DNA from: Eunapius fragilis
Lineage: Eukaryota; Porifera; Demospongiae; Spongillida; Spongillidae
Length of the DNA stretch: 64,000 nt
NCBI GenBank assembly: GCA_963681505.1
Contig: OY811986.1
Coordinates: 253,501-317,500 of the forward strand
Direction: 5' to 3'
Within the stretch, counting starts at the first letter, position 1; each line of letters opens with the position of its first letter. The notes under the pieces were generated by a model that worked only from the letters and a program-made list of their open reading frames with translations, was not told the origin of the DNA and did no database searches. Below are positions 23,773 to 38,700 of this stretch, piece after piece. The position numbers and the translations under genes are program-made.

Positions 23773-26700
23773 TAACATTGCCGTGAATAAAAAAAATGGT
23801 GGGTGGTTAAACTATCTGTGCCTGCAGAACACAAACCTCAACAATAAGGGTTGTGTTTCAGCCCAGTTAGGGTTAGGGTTAGTGTTTCATAAACACCCTA
23901 TACAAGCATTTACACACTTACCAAAATTTTCTGCTCAAGTCTTACTGCTGTTGACTCTAAAATGATCTATGGGATATATCCAATGATGAATGTACAAAAC
24001 TAACCACTGCTAATAATTGCAATGTGCATCCCTGGCTACCTGAGTAAGTCTACTTCCTACCTGAGTTAATGTACTTTTCCCGGCACCACTATTTCCACAC
24101 AGAACTATTTTACTGACAGTATGGATAGGAAAGTCATCACAGGTTTTCATATACTTCTTGAGCAGTGCCAAAGTGCGGTAATCTTTAGCAAGCTCCACAG
24201 CAGGTTGACCCTGCGCATTTCGAAGATGGACATTGATGCCTGGGGCAGCCAGCAGATGTTGCACACTTCTGTAATCTCCTCGAGCACAAGCAAAGTGCAA
24301 AGGTGTAGCTCGCATCTACAGTAGAGTTAATATGACCACAATTATTAACACTGGTAAATACATATTAATGCAGACATTTGAAATCAGATAAATGATGCAT
24401 GTAGAGAAAATGATCAAATCATTCTTCAGACAATACAATACACAAAACCTCCAGCCAGATGGCTTCTACGTGTCTGTAAGAGTCTGCGAACCTTACATAA
24501 TTAAATAATAATATATATCATTATGTGACTCCAAAGATAGGAACTCGTGGCGGGACACCAGGAGAACAAAGAGAATGATCCATGTTCTCCAAAACCACAT
24601 ACCGTATAATCTCATATAAACGCTGCGGCGTTTATTCGGAACAAAAATAATTTTTTCAAGTGCTCGTGGTTTAAGTGTGTTCTCTTCAACTATATGCACC
24701 AATCAGATGCTATTTTAGTTGAAATATAGTTGAAGAGAACACACTTAAACCACGAGCACTTGAAAAATTAATTATGTTCCGAATAAATGCCGCGGCGTTT
24801 ATATGAGATTGATTATACGGTAATAACTATTGGGGGGTTAAGGGTATTTAAACGTGCATTCGGAATGTATTATAAATCCACAGTTAAGGAAGGATATTGC
24901 GTCTCGTATGAGTCCTCATCCTTTACTGTATCACTCGTGGTTATGTGTGTGTGCAAAGTACTGCAATTAGCAGCTACTTCATTGGCTTCAATGTTGATGT
25001 GTGATCACGCACTAATGCAATCACGACACAATATGATCACACAATGGCATGTACAAACATACAGCAAAATTAAAATGGCAAAGCCTCTGTGCAATGATTT
25101 TCCATGCCAGCAAGCAGGATATCAGTTATATAGTAAGTCTGCTTGTGATATAATCAAGGGTAGTTGGGCGTGACCCAACTTCTGTCATGCCCTATTGGTA
25201 TTAGGTGGGATCATGATCAAAGTATAAGCAATGCATTTGCATTTGGCCTCTGATACAATTGCCCCACCTTTCAGGCAGTAACCGCCACCACCTTTTTGTT
25301 TACTTTACTTTAGGAATTGGAACTTGTGGTATGGGGTCATGATCAAAGAGAACAATGATGCTCGTGCCTATCTCTCATATCCAGTACCCTTTTTCTTGTT
25401 AACATGCTAATCTAGGTCATTTAAGTCGTCTCTTCATCCTTACAATAAACCATCCCATCAAAGAGAATTTTATAAACTATATTCAAGTTCAAAACTTTAC
25501 TGTATAATAATGCAATGTTCATGGAAGTCTCTAATGCAGGACATGGATATGCCTACTGTTCTTGTGTCAAAGCTGTCAGCTTTAGTTCAAGGTTTTCGTT
25601 AAACCACAAGTACTTTGAAGCTTGGTATGGAACAGTCAGCTTCATTGCTATCAGAAGCAGTAGGTATGGCTGCTTGTCATTATAGTAGGCATATGGCCTG
25701 GGAGGTTCAATGAGCCCTCTTCAATAGTATAATATTGTTTGCTTAGGTGACTCCTAAGGATAACATTCATTTATGCTTGTTTCCATCCTTTCAACATCAT
25801 TATTGCCTTGCAATCCTATATATACAAAACCATATTGAAAACCATATCGAAGAGAATGTTTGTATTCTTCTGCATTTCAGAATCCAATTGGAGGGTGACG
25901 ACAGAGAAAAAAAGAGCCTCAGATTCAAGAAATGTAACCATGCCTTTTCCCCCAGAGAAATGGATCACAATTAGCTAGATTCTGGCTCCTTTGTACCTCA
26001 ATCGAAGCAAGTATATTAAAGGAAAAGCCAAAAACAGACAGCACCATGAACATAACACTACGACTATTACACAACAACATTCGTCATTTATTAATTGATA
26101 TAATTGCCATGCACACATCTGCAATTGATGTCTATAGAAAGAAATACACTATTAGAATCATGATACAACAAGCCAGTAAAAATCCATCATGACGTACAAG
26201 GTGTGAAACCTTTGCACAAATTTTCTTAATGTGCTAAATGCACCACACACTCAAAGCTACAATAAGACTAATATAGAAACTATTCAACATGCAGATAAGA
26301 TACAATGCAATGAATCAGTAGCTTTGTTAAAATATTTAATTTCACATGACAAACCATTAAGCTTTAAAACATCAGGTATAATGCTCTGATTGATTGCCAT
26401 CCAGATCATTGCTTAATACAAATCGAGAAAAAAGGAAACCACATTGTTGATTAAAAAAACCATCTCATTAAAAGTGACTCTGAGCATACAAAAAAAATCA
26501 CAACTCTAGTTCACATGCACAAATGAATGTCAAATGTGACACAAAGTGCAGGACTTACCATCTACAGTCACAAAATCCAAGCAAGCCAATGAATATGTCC
26601 ATGAGTGAAAATCAAGCCATTATAAAGAAATGATAGAGGATAAACACATCAAGAATTTCTTCCAATCCCACAACCATCATTTAAGCAAAGAATAAGACCA

Positions 26701-29700
26701 TTATGGAAATTATTCAACATGCAGAATAGTTACAATGCAATGAATCAGTAGCTTTGTTAAAATATTTAATTTTACATGACATACCAATAAGCTTTAAAAC
26801 ATCAGTTATATTGCTCTTATTAAATGCTATTCAGATCATTGCTTATTATAAATCGAAAGGAAATTACATTGTTGATTAAAAAAACTATCTCATTACTGGT
26901 GACTGAGCATACCAAAAAATTCAAATACCTAGTTCACATGCACAAATGAATGTCAAATGTGACACAAAGTGCAGGACTTACTGACTACAGTCACAAATTC
27001 CAAGCAAGCCAATGAATATGTCCATAAGTGAAAATCAAGCCATTATCAAGAAATGATAGAGGATAAACACATCAAGAATTTCTTCCAATCCCCCAACCAT
27101 CACGTAAGCAAAGTTAAAATAAGACCACTATGGAAAATATTCAACATGCAGAATAGTTACAATGGAATGAATCAGTAGCTTTGTTAAAATATTAAATTTT
27201 ACATGACATACCATCAAAAACATCAGTTATGTTGCTATTATTTAATGCTATCCAGATCATTCTTATTACAAATCGAAAGGAAATTACATTGTTGATTAAA
27301 ACTCATTACAGGTGACTCTGAGCATACAAAAACATTCACACCTCTAATTCACATGCACAAATCAATGTCAAATGTGACACAAAGTGCAGGACTTACGAAC
27401 TACAGTCACAAATTCCAAGCAAGCCAATGAATATGTCCATGAGTGAAAATCAAGCCATTATCAAAAAAGATAGAGGGTAAACACATCAAGAATTTCTTCC
27501 AATCCCCCAACCATCACTTAAGCAAATTAAGTTAAAATAAGACCATCATGGAAATTATTCAACATACAGAAGAGCAATGAATCAGTAGCTTTGTTAAAAT
27601 ATTTAATTTTACATGACATACCATTAAGCTTTAAACATCAGTTATAATCCTCAAGATTATTAAATGCTATCCAGATCATTGCTCATTACAAATCGAAAGG
27701 AAAACACATTGTTGATTAAAAAAACTATCTCATTACAGGTGACTCTGAGCATACAAAAATATTCACACCTCTTATTCACATGCACAAATGAATGTCAAAT
27801 GTGACACAAAGTGCAGGACTTACCAACTAGAGTCACAAATTCCAAGCAAGCCAATGAATATGTCCATGAGTGAAAATCAAGCCATTATCAAGAAATGATA
27901 GAGGATAAACACATCAAGAATTTCTTCCAATCCCCCAACCATCACTTAAGCAAAGTAAAAATAAGACCATTATGGAAATAATTCAACATGCAGAATAGTT
28001 ACAATGCAATGAATCAGTAATTGAATGCTGGGTAGAGAGGCGAATTTCTTACTAAAAAGGTTAACCCTAAGCATTAGCATTAAATGGGAGAAACCACTGG
28101 GGCAAACTACAGGATGGCTGCGTGCAAAGCTGAGTTTTGCAATACTTCGAGCAACAAATCTTTGCTTGCGTGGTTCTCGCATCAAGTGGAGAAGTGGTGT
28201 TGGAATGGATGATGGTGCTGGGCTACCGGCAGAATTGCCAAAATTGGATTAAAACTTTCATTTCATTCTTTTGTTCTGTTTGTTTTGTTGATTATGTTTA
28301 TGTAATAAATGGTGTGCTGTGTTGCGTTTATTAATAATGATAATGAATCAGTAGCCTTTGATAAAATATTTAATTTTACATGACAAAACATTGAGCTTTA
28401 AAACATCAGTTATATTCCTCAAGATTATTAAATGCTATCCAGATCATTGCTCATTACAAATCGAAAGGAAATTACAGTGTTGATCAAAAAAACTATCTCA
28501 TTACAGGTGACTCTGAGCATACAAAAACATTCACACCTCTAATTCACATGCACAAATGAATGTCAAATGTGACACAAATTGCAGAACTTACCTTCTACAG
28601 TCACAAATTCCAAGCAAGCCAATGAATATGTCCATGAGTGAAAATCAAGCCAATATCAAGAAAAAACACATCAAGAATTTCTTCCAATCCCACAACCATC
28701 ACTTAAGCAAAGATAAAATATGACCATGATGGAAATTATTCAACATGCAGAATAGTTAGAATGCAATGAATCAGTAGCTTTGTTAAAATACTAAATTTAA
28801 CACGACATACCATTCAGCTTTAAACATCAGTTATATTCCTCAAAATTACTAAATGCAATCCAGATCATTGCTCATTACAAATTGAAAAGGAAATTACATT
28901 GTTGATTTTAAAAACTATCTCATTACAAGTGACTCTGAGCATACAAAAACATTCACACCTCTAATTCACATGCACAAATGAATGTCAAATGTGACACAAA
29001 GTGCAGGACTTACAATCTACAGTCACAAATTCCAAGCAAGCCAATGAATATGTCCATGAGTGAAAATCAAGCCATTATCAAGAAATGATAGAGGATAAAC
29101 ACATCAAGAATTTCTTCCAATCCCCCAACCATCACTTAAGCAAAGATAAAAAAAGACCATTATGGACATTATTCAACATGCAGAATAGTTAGAATGCAAT
29201 GAATCAGTAGCTTTGTTGAAATACTTAATTTAACATGACATACCATTAAGCTTTAAACATCAGTTATATTCCTCAAGATTATTAAATGCTATCCATATCA
29301 TTGCTCATTACAAATTGAAAGGAAAATACATTGTTGATTAAAAAAACTATCTCATTACAGGTGACTCTGAGCATACAAAAACATTCACACCTCTTACTCA
29401 CATCCACAAATGAATGTCAAATGTGACCCAAAGTGCAGGACTTACCATCTACAGTCACAAATTCCAAGCAAGCCAATGAATATGTCCATGAGTGAAAATC
29501 AAGCCATTATCAAAAAAGGATAGAGGATAAACACATCAAGAATTTCTTCCAATCCCACAAACATCACTTAAGCAAAGATAAAATAAGACCATTATGGAAA
29601 TTACTCAACATGCAGAATAGTTAAAATGCTATGAATCAGTAGCTTTGTTAAAATACTTAATTCAACACGACATACCATTCAGCGTTAAACATCAATTACA

Positions 29701-32700
29701 TTCCTCAAGATTATTAAATGCTATCCAGATCATTGCTCATTACAAATAGAAAGGAAAATACATTGTATATTTTAAAAAACTATCTCATTACAGGTGACTA
29801 TGAGCATACAAAAACATTCACACCTCTTATTCACATGCACAAATGAATGTCAAATGTGACACAAAGTGCAGGACTTACCCACTACAGTCACAAATTCCAA
29901 GCAAGCCAATGAATATGTCCATGAGTGAAAATCAAGCCAATATCAAGAAATGATAGAGGATAAACACATCAAGAATTTCTTCCAATCCCACAAACATCAT
30001 TTAAGCAAAGAATAAGACCATTATGGAAATTATTCAACATGCAGAATAGTTACAATGCAATGAATCAGTAGCTTTGTTAAAATATTTAATTTTGCAAGAC
30101 ATACCATTAAGCTTTAAACATCACTTAAATTCCTCAAGATTATGAAATGCTATCCAGATCATTGCTCATTACAAATTGAAAAGGAAATTACATTTGTTGA
30201 TTTTAAAAACTATCTCATCACAGGTGACTTTGAGCATACAAAAACACTCACACCTCTAATTCACATGCACAAATGAATGTCAAATGTGACAGAAGTGCAG
30301 GACTTACTGACTACAGTCACAAATTCCAAGCAAGCCAATGAATATGTCCATGAGTGAAAATCAAGCCATTATCAAGAAATGATAGAGGATAAACACATCA
30401 AAAATTTCTTCAAATCCCCCAACCATCAGTTAAGCAAAGTTAAGATGCAAATTATTCAACATGCAGAATAGTTAGAATGCAATGAATCAGTAGCTTTGTT
30501 AAAATACTTAATTCAACACGACATACCATTCAGCGTTAAACATCAATTACATTACTCAAGATTATTAAATGCTATCCAGATCATTGCTCATTACAAATAG
30601 AAAGGAAAATACATTGTTTATTTTAAAAAACTATCTCATTACAGGTGACTCTGAGCATACAAAAACATTCACACCTCTTATTCACATGCACAAATGAATG
30701 TCAAATGTGACACAAAGTGCAGGACTTACATCCTACAGTCACAAATTCCAAGCAAGCCAATGAATATGTCCATGAGTGAAAATCAAGCCATTATCAAAAA
30801 AGGATAGAGGATAAACAAATTTAGAAATTCTTCCAATCCCACAACCATCACTTAAGCAAAGATAAAATAAGACCATTATGGAAATTATTCAACATGCAGA
30901 ATAGTTAGAATGCAATGAATCAGTAGCTTTGTTAAAATATTTAATATTGCATGACATACCATTAAGCAATAAACATCAGTCATATTCCTCAAGATTATTA
31001 AATGCTATCCAGATCATTGCTCATTACAAATCGAAAGGAAATTACATTGTTGATTAAAAAAACTATCTCATTACAGGTGACTCTGAGCATACAAAAACAT
31101 TCACACCTCTAATTCACATGCACAAATGAATGTCAAATGCGACACAAAGTGCAGGACTTACCAACTACAGTCACAAATTCCAAGCAAGCCAATGAATATG
31201 TCCATGAGTGAAAATCAAGCCAATATCAAGAAATGAAAGAGGATAAACACATCAAGAATTTCTTCCAATCCCACAAACATCACTTAAGCAAAGATAAAAT
31301 AAGACCATTATGGAAATTATTCAGCATGCAAAATAGTTAGAATGCAATGAATCAGTAGCTTTGTTAAAATATTTAATTTTGCATGACATACCATTAAACT
31401 ATAAACATCAGTCATATTCCTCAAGATTATAAAATGCTATCCAGATCATTGCTCATTACAAATCGAAAGGAAATTACATTGTTGATTAAATAAACTATCT
31501 CATTACAGGTGACTCTGAGCATACAAAAACATTCATACCTCTAATTCACATGCACAAATGAATGTCACATGCGACACAAAGTGCAGGACTTACCTTCTAC
31601 AGTCACAAATTCCAAGCAAGCCAATGAATATGTCCATGAGTGAAAATCAAGCCATTATCAAAAAAGATAGACGGTAAACACATCAAGAAATTCATCCAAT
31701 CCCCAACCATCACGTAAGCAAAGATTAAATATGGAAATTATTCAACATGCAGAATAGTTAGAATGCAATGAATCAGTAGCTTTGTTAAAATATTTAACTT
31801 TACATGACATACCATTAAGCTTTAAACATCAGTCATATTCCTCAAGATTATTAAATGCTATCCAGATCATTGCTCATTACAAATCGAAAGGAAATTACAT
31901 TGTTGATTTAAAAAACTATCTCATCACAGGTGACTTTGAGCATACAAAAACACTCACACCTCTAATTCACATGCACAAATGAATGTCAAATGTGACAGAA
32001 GTGCAGGACTTACTGACTACAGTCACAAATTCCAAGCAAGCCAATGAATATGTCCATGAGTGAAAATCAAGCCATTATCAAAAAAGGATAGAGGATAAAC
32101 ACATTTAGAAATTCTTCCAATCCCACAACCATCACTTCAGCAAAGATTAAAAAAGACCATTATGGAAATTATTCAACATGCAGAATAGTTAGAATGCAAT
32201 GAATCAGTAGCTTTGTTAAAATATTTAATTTTGCATGACATACCATTAAGCAATAAACATCAGTCATACTCCTCAAGATTATTAAATGCTATCCAGATAA
32301 TTGCTTATTACAAATCGAAAGGAAATTACATTGTTGATTTAAAAAACTATCTCATTACAGGTGACTATGAGCATACAAAAACATTCACACCTCTAATTCA
32401 CATGCAGAAATGAATGTCAAATGTGACACAAAGTGCAGGACTTACCTCCTACAGTCACAAATTCCAAGCAAGCCAATGAATATGTCCATGAGTGAAAATC
32501 AAGCCATTATCAAGAAATGATAGAGGATAAAATCAAGCCATTATCAAGAAATGATAGAGGATAAACACATCAAGAATTTCTTCCAATCCCACAACCATCA
32601 CATAAGCAAAGATAAAATAAGACCATTATGGAAATTATTCAACATGCAGAATAGTTAGAATGCAATGAATCAGTAGCTTTGTTAAAATACTTAATTTAAC

Positions 32701-35700
32701 ATGACATACAATTAAGCTTTAAACATCAGTTATATTCCTCAAGATTATTAAATGCTATCCAGATCATTGCTCATTACAAATCGAAAGGAAAATACATTGT
32801 TGATTAAAAAAAACTATCTCATCACAGGTGACTCTGAGCATACAAAAACATTCACACATCTAATTCACATGCAGAAATGAATGTCAAATGTGACACAAAG
32901 TGCAGGACTTACCTCCTACAGTCACAAATTCCAAGCAAGCCAATGAATATGTGCATGAGTGAAAATCAAGCCATTATCAAAAAAAGATAGAGGATAAACA
33001 TATCAAGAATTTCTTACAATCCCACAACCATCACTTAAGCAAAGATAAAAAAAGACCATTATGGAAATTATTCAACATGCAGAATAGTTAGAATGCAATG
33101 AATCAGTAGCTTTGTTAAAATATTTAATTTTGCATGACATACCATTAAGCAATAAACATCAGTCATATTCCTCAAGATTATTAAATGCTATCCAGATAAT
33201 TGCTTAGTACAAATCGAAAGGAAATTACATTGTTGATTTAAAAAACTATCTCATTACAGGTGACTATGAGCATACAAAAACATTCACAACTCTAATTCAC
33301 ATGGACAAATGAATGTCAAATGTGACACAAAGTGCAGGACTTACCAACTACAGTCACAAATTCCAAGCAAGCCAATGAATATGTCCATGAGAGAAAATCA
33401 AGCCATTATCAAGAAATGATAGAGGATAAACACATCAAGAATTTCTTCCAATCCCACAACCATCACTTAAGCAAAGATAAAATAAGACCATTATGGAAAT
33501 TATTCAACATGCAGAATAGTTAGAATGCAATGAATCAGTAGCTTTGTTAAAATACTTAATTTAACATGACATACAATTAAGCTTTAAACATCAGTTATAT
33601 TCCTCAAGATTATTAAATGCTATCCAGATCATTGCTCATTACAAATCGAAAGGAAAATACATTGTTGATTAAAAAAAACTATCTCATCACAGGTGACTCT
33701 GAGCATACAAAAACATTCACACATCTAATTCACATGCACAAATGAATGTCAAATGTGACACAAAGTGCAGGACTTACCCTCTACAGTCACAAATTCCAAG
33801 CAAGCCAATGAATATGTGCATGAGTGAAAATCAAGCCATTATCAAAAAAAGATAGAGGATAAACATATCAAGAATTTCTTACAATCCCACAACCATCACT
33901 TAAGCAAAGATAAAAAAAGACCATTATGGAAATTATTCAACATGCAGAATGGTTAGAATGCAATGAATCAGTAGCTTTGTTAAAATATTTAATTTTGCAT
34001 TACATACCATTAAGCAATAAACATCAGTCATATTCATCAAGATTATTAAATGCTATTATCCAGATCATTGCTCATTACAAATAGAAAGGAAATTACATTG
34101 TTGATTTAAAAAACTATCTCATTACAGGTGACTCTGAGCATACAAAAACATTCATACCTCTAATTCACATCCACAAATGAATGTCAAATGTGACACAAAC
34201 TGCAGGACTTACCTTCTACAGTCACAAATTCCAAGCAAGCCAATGAATATGTCCATAAATGAAAATCAAGCCATTATCAAGAAATGATAGAGGATAAACA
34301 TATCAAGAATTTCTTTCAATCCCACAACCATCACTTAAGCAAAGATAAAATAAGACCATTATGGAAATTATTCAGCATGCAAAATAGTTAGAATGCAATG
34401 AATCAGTAGCTTTGATAAAATATTTAATTTTGCATGACATACCATTAAACTATAAACATCAGTCATATTCCTCAAGATTATTAAATGCTATCCAGACAAT
34501 TGCTCATTACAAATCGAAAGGAAATTACATTGTTGATTAAAAAAACTATCTCATCACAGGTGACTCTGAGCATACAAAAACATTCACACCTCTAATTCAC
34601 ATGCACAAATTGAATGTCAAATGTGATACAAAGTGCAGGACTTACCCACTACAGTCACAAATTCCAAGCAATGTCCATGAGTGAAAATCAAGCCATTATC
34701 AAAAAAGATAGACGAAAAACACATCAAGAATTTCTTCCAATCCCCCAACCATCACTTAAGCAAAGATAAAATATGACCATTATGGATATTATTCAACATG
34801 CAGAATAGTTAGAATGCAATGAATCAGTAGCTTTGTTAAAATATTTAACTTTACATGACATACCATTAAGCTTTAAACATCAGTTAAATTATTAAATTCT
34901 ATCCAGATCAATGCTCATTACAAATCGAAAGGAAATTACATTGTTGATTAAAAACTATCTCATCACAGGTGACTCTGAGCATACAAAAACATTCACACCT
35001 CTAATTCACATGCACAAATGAATGCCAAATGTGACACAAAGTGCAGGACTTACCCACTACAGTCACAAATTCCAAGCAAGCCAATGAATATGTCCATGAG
35101 TGAAAATCAAGCCATTATCAAGAAATGATAGAGGATAAACACATCAAGAATTTCTTCCAATCCCACAACCATCACTTAAGCAAAGATAAATTAAGACCAT
35201 TATGGAAATTATTCAACATGCAGAATAGTTAGAATGCAATGAATCAGTAGCTTTGTTAAAATATTTAATTGTACATGACATACCATTAAGCTTTAAACAT
35301 CAGTTATATTCCTCAAGATTATTAAATGCTATCCAGATCATTGCTCATTACAAATCAATAGGAAAGTACATTGATGATAAAAAAACTATCTCATTACAGG
35401 TGACTCTGAGAACACAAAAATATTCACACCTCTAATTCACATGCACAAATGAATGTCAAATGTGACACAAAGTGCAGGACTTACCGGCTACAGTCACAAA
35501 ATCCAAGCAAGCCAATGAATATGTCCATGAGTGAAAATCAAGCCATTATCAAGAAATGAGAGGATAAACACATCAAGAATTTCTTCAAATCCCACAACCA
35601 TCACTTAAGCAAAGATAAAATAAGACCATTATGGAAATTATTCAACATGCAGAATAGTTAGAATGCAATGAATCAGTAGCTTTGTTAAAATATTTAATTG

Positions 35701-38700
35701 TACATGACATACCATTAAGCTTTAAACATCAGTTATATTCCTCAAGATTACTAAATGCTATCCAGATCATTGCTCATTACAAATCAAAGAGAAATTACAT
35801 TGTTGATTAAAAAAACTAACTCATTACAGGTGACACTGAGAACACAAAAACATTCATACCTCTAATTCACATGCACAAATGAATGTCAAATGTGACACAA
35901 AGTGCAGGACTTACCAACTACAGTCACAAATTCCAAGGAAACCAATGAATATGTCCATGAGTGAAAATCAAGCCATTATCAAAAGAAGATAGAAGATAAA
36001 CATGTCAAGAATTTCTTCCAATCCTACAAGCATCACTTAAGCAAAGTTAAAATGAGACCATGATGGAAATTATTCAACATGCAGAATAGTTAGAATGCAA
36101 TGAATCAGTAGCATTGTCAAAATACTTAATTTAACACGACATACCATTCAGCTTTAAACATCAGTTATATTCCTCAAGATTTTTAAATGCTATCCAGATC
36201 ATTGCTCATTACAAATCGAAAGGTAAATACAATATTGATTAAAAAACTATCTCATTATAGGTGACTCTGAGCATACATAAACATTCACACATCTAATTCA
36301 CATGCACAAATGAATGTCAAATGTGACACAAAGTGCAGGACTTACCTCCTACAGTCACAAATTCCAAGCAAGGCAATGAATATATCCATCAGTGAAAATC
36401 AAGCCATTATCAAATGAATGTCAAATGTGACACAAAGTGCAGGACTTACTGACTACAGTCACAAATTCCAAGCAAGCCAATGAATATGTCCATGAGTGAA
36501 AATCAAGCCATTATCAAAAAAGATAGAGGGTAAACACATCAAGAATTTCTTCCTATTCCCCAACCATCACTTAAGCAAAGATAAAATAAGACCATTATGG
36601 AAATTATTCAACATGCAGAATAGTTAGAATGCAATGAATCAGTAGCTTTGTTAAAATATTTAAAATTGCATGACAAACCATTAAGCTTTAAACATCAGTC
36701 CCAATCAGTCCAATCCCACAACCATCACTTAAGCAAAGATAAAATAAGACCATTATGGAAATTATTCAACATGCAGAATAGTTAGAATGCAATGAATCAG
36801 TAGCTTTGTTAAAATATTTAATATTGCATGACATACCATTAAGCTTTAAACATCAGTTATGTTCCTCAAGATTATAAAATGCTATCCAGATCATTGCTCA
36901 TTACAAATCGAAAGGAAATTACATTGTTGATTAAAAAAACTATCTCATTACAGGTGACTCTTAGCATACAAAAACATTCACACCTTAAATTCACAAGCAC
37001 AAATTAATGTCAAATGTGACCCAAAGTGCAGGACTTACCATCTACAGTCACAAATTCCAAGCAAGCCAATGAATATGTCCATGAGTGAAAATAAAGCCAT
37101 TATCAAGAAATTATAGAGGATAAACACATCAAGAATTTCTTCCAATCCCACAACCATCACTTAAGCAAAGATAAAATAAGACCCTTATGGAAATTATTCA
37201 ACATGTAGAATAATTAGAATGCAATGAATCAGGAGCTTTGTTAAAATATTTAATTTTACATGACAGACCATTAAGGAATTATACATTGTTGATTTAAAAA
37301 ACTATCTCATTACAGGTGACTCTGAGCATACAAAAACATTCATACCTCTAATACACATGCACAAATGAATGTCAAATGCGACACAAAGTGGAGGACTTAC
37401 CAACTACAGTCACAAATTCCAAGCAAGCCAATGAATATGTCCATGAGTAAAAATCAAGCCATTATCAAGAAATGATAGAGGATAAACACATCAAGAATTT
37501 CTTCCAATCTCCCAACCATCACGTAAGCAAAGTAAAAATAAGACCATTATGGAAATTATTCAACATGCAGAATAGTTTTAATGCAATGAATCAGTAGCTT
37601 TGTTAAAATATTTAATTGTACATGACATACCATTAAGCTTTAAACATCAGTTAAACTCCTCAAGATTATTAAATGCTATCCAGATCTATGCTCATTACAA
37701 ATCGAAAGGAAATTACATTGTTGATTAAAAAAACTATCTCATGACAGGTGACTCTTAGCATACAAAAACTTTCACACCTTAAATTCACAAGCACAAATTA
37801 ATGTCAAATGTGACCGAAAGTGCAGGACTTACCATCTACAGTCACAAATTCCAAGCAAGCCAATGAATATGTCCATGAGTGAAAATCAAGCCATTATCAA
37901 GAAATGATAGAGGATAAACACATCAAGAATTTCTTCCAATCCCACAACCATCACTTAAGCAAAGATAAAATAAGACCCTTATGGAAATTATTCAACATGC
38001 AGAATAATTAGAATGCAATGAATCAGTAGCTTTGTTAAAATATTTAAATTTACATGACAGACCATTTTAAGGAATTATACATTGTTGATTTAAAAAACTA
38101 TCTCATTACAGGTGACTCTGAGCATACAAAAATATTCACACCTCTAATTCACATGCACAAATGAATGTCAAATGTGACACAAAGTGCAGGACTTACCAAC
38201 TACAGTCACAAATTCCAAGCAAGCCAATGAATATGTCCATGAGTGAAAATCAAGCCATTATCAAGAAATGATAGAGGATAAACACATCAAGAATTTCTTC
38301 CAATCCCCCAACCAACACTTAAGCAAAGATAAAATAAGACCATTATGGAACTTATTCAACATGTAGAATAGTTAGAATGCAATGAATCAGTAGCTTTGTT
38401 AAAATATTTAATTTTGCATGACAAACCATTAAGCTTTAAACATCAGTCCCAATCAGTCCAATCCCACAACCATCACTTAAGCAAAGATGAAATAAGACCA
38501 TTATGGAAATTAATCAACATGCAGAATAGTTACAATGCAATGAATCAGTAGCTTTTTAAAAATATTTAATTGTGCCTGAACGTCATGCTTAAATAGTTCT
38601 TGTCATTATCATTTTTATTTAATGTGTAATATTATTATTGTTTCTGCCCCATATGTCTAAATGTATTATGTATTCTATACTTATTATTATGATTTTACAT

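Noticed and set aside
23865..23885. TTAGGG-like telomere motif
   Set aside because: Only about two to three copies are present, too few to mean a telomere or interstitial telomeric array.
31782..33523. Recurring 60-66 codon plus-strand frames in the array, which might suggest a repeated protein
   Set aside because: They are open in only a few monomers, broken by stops in others, and cover only part of the monomer; the variable triplet lies outside them and would be TGA, a plus-strand stop codon, in several copies.
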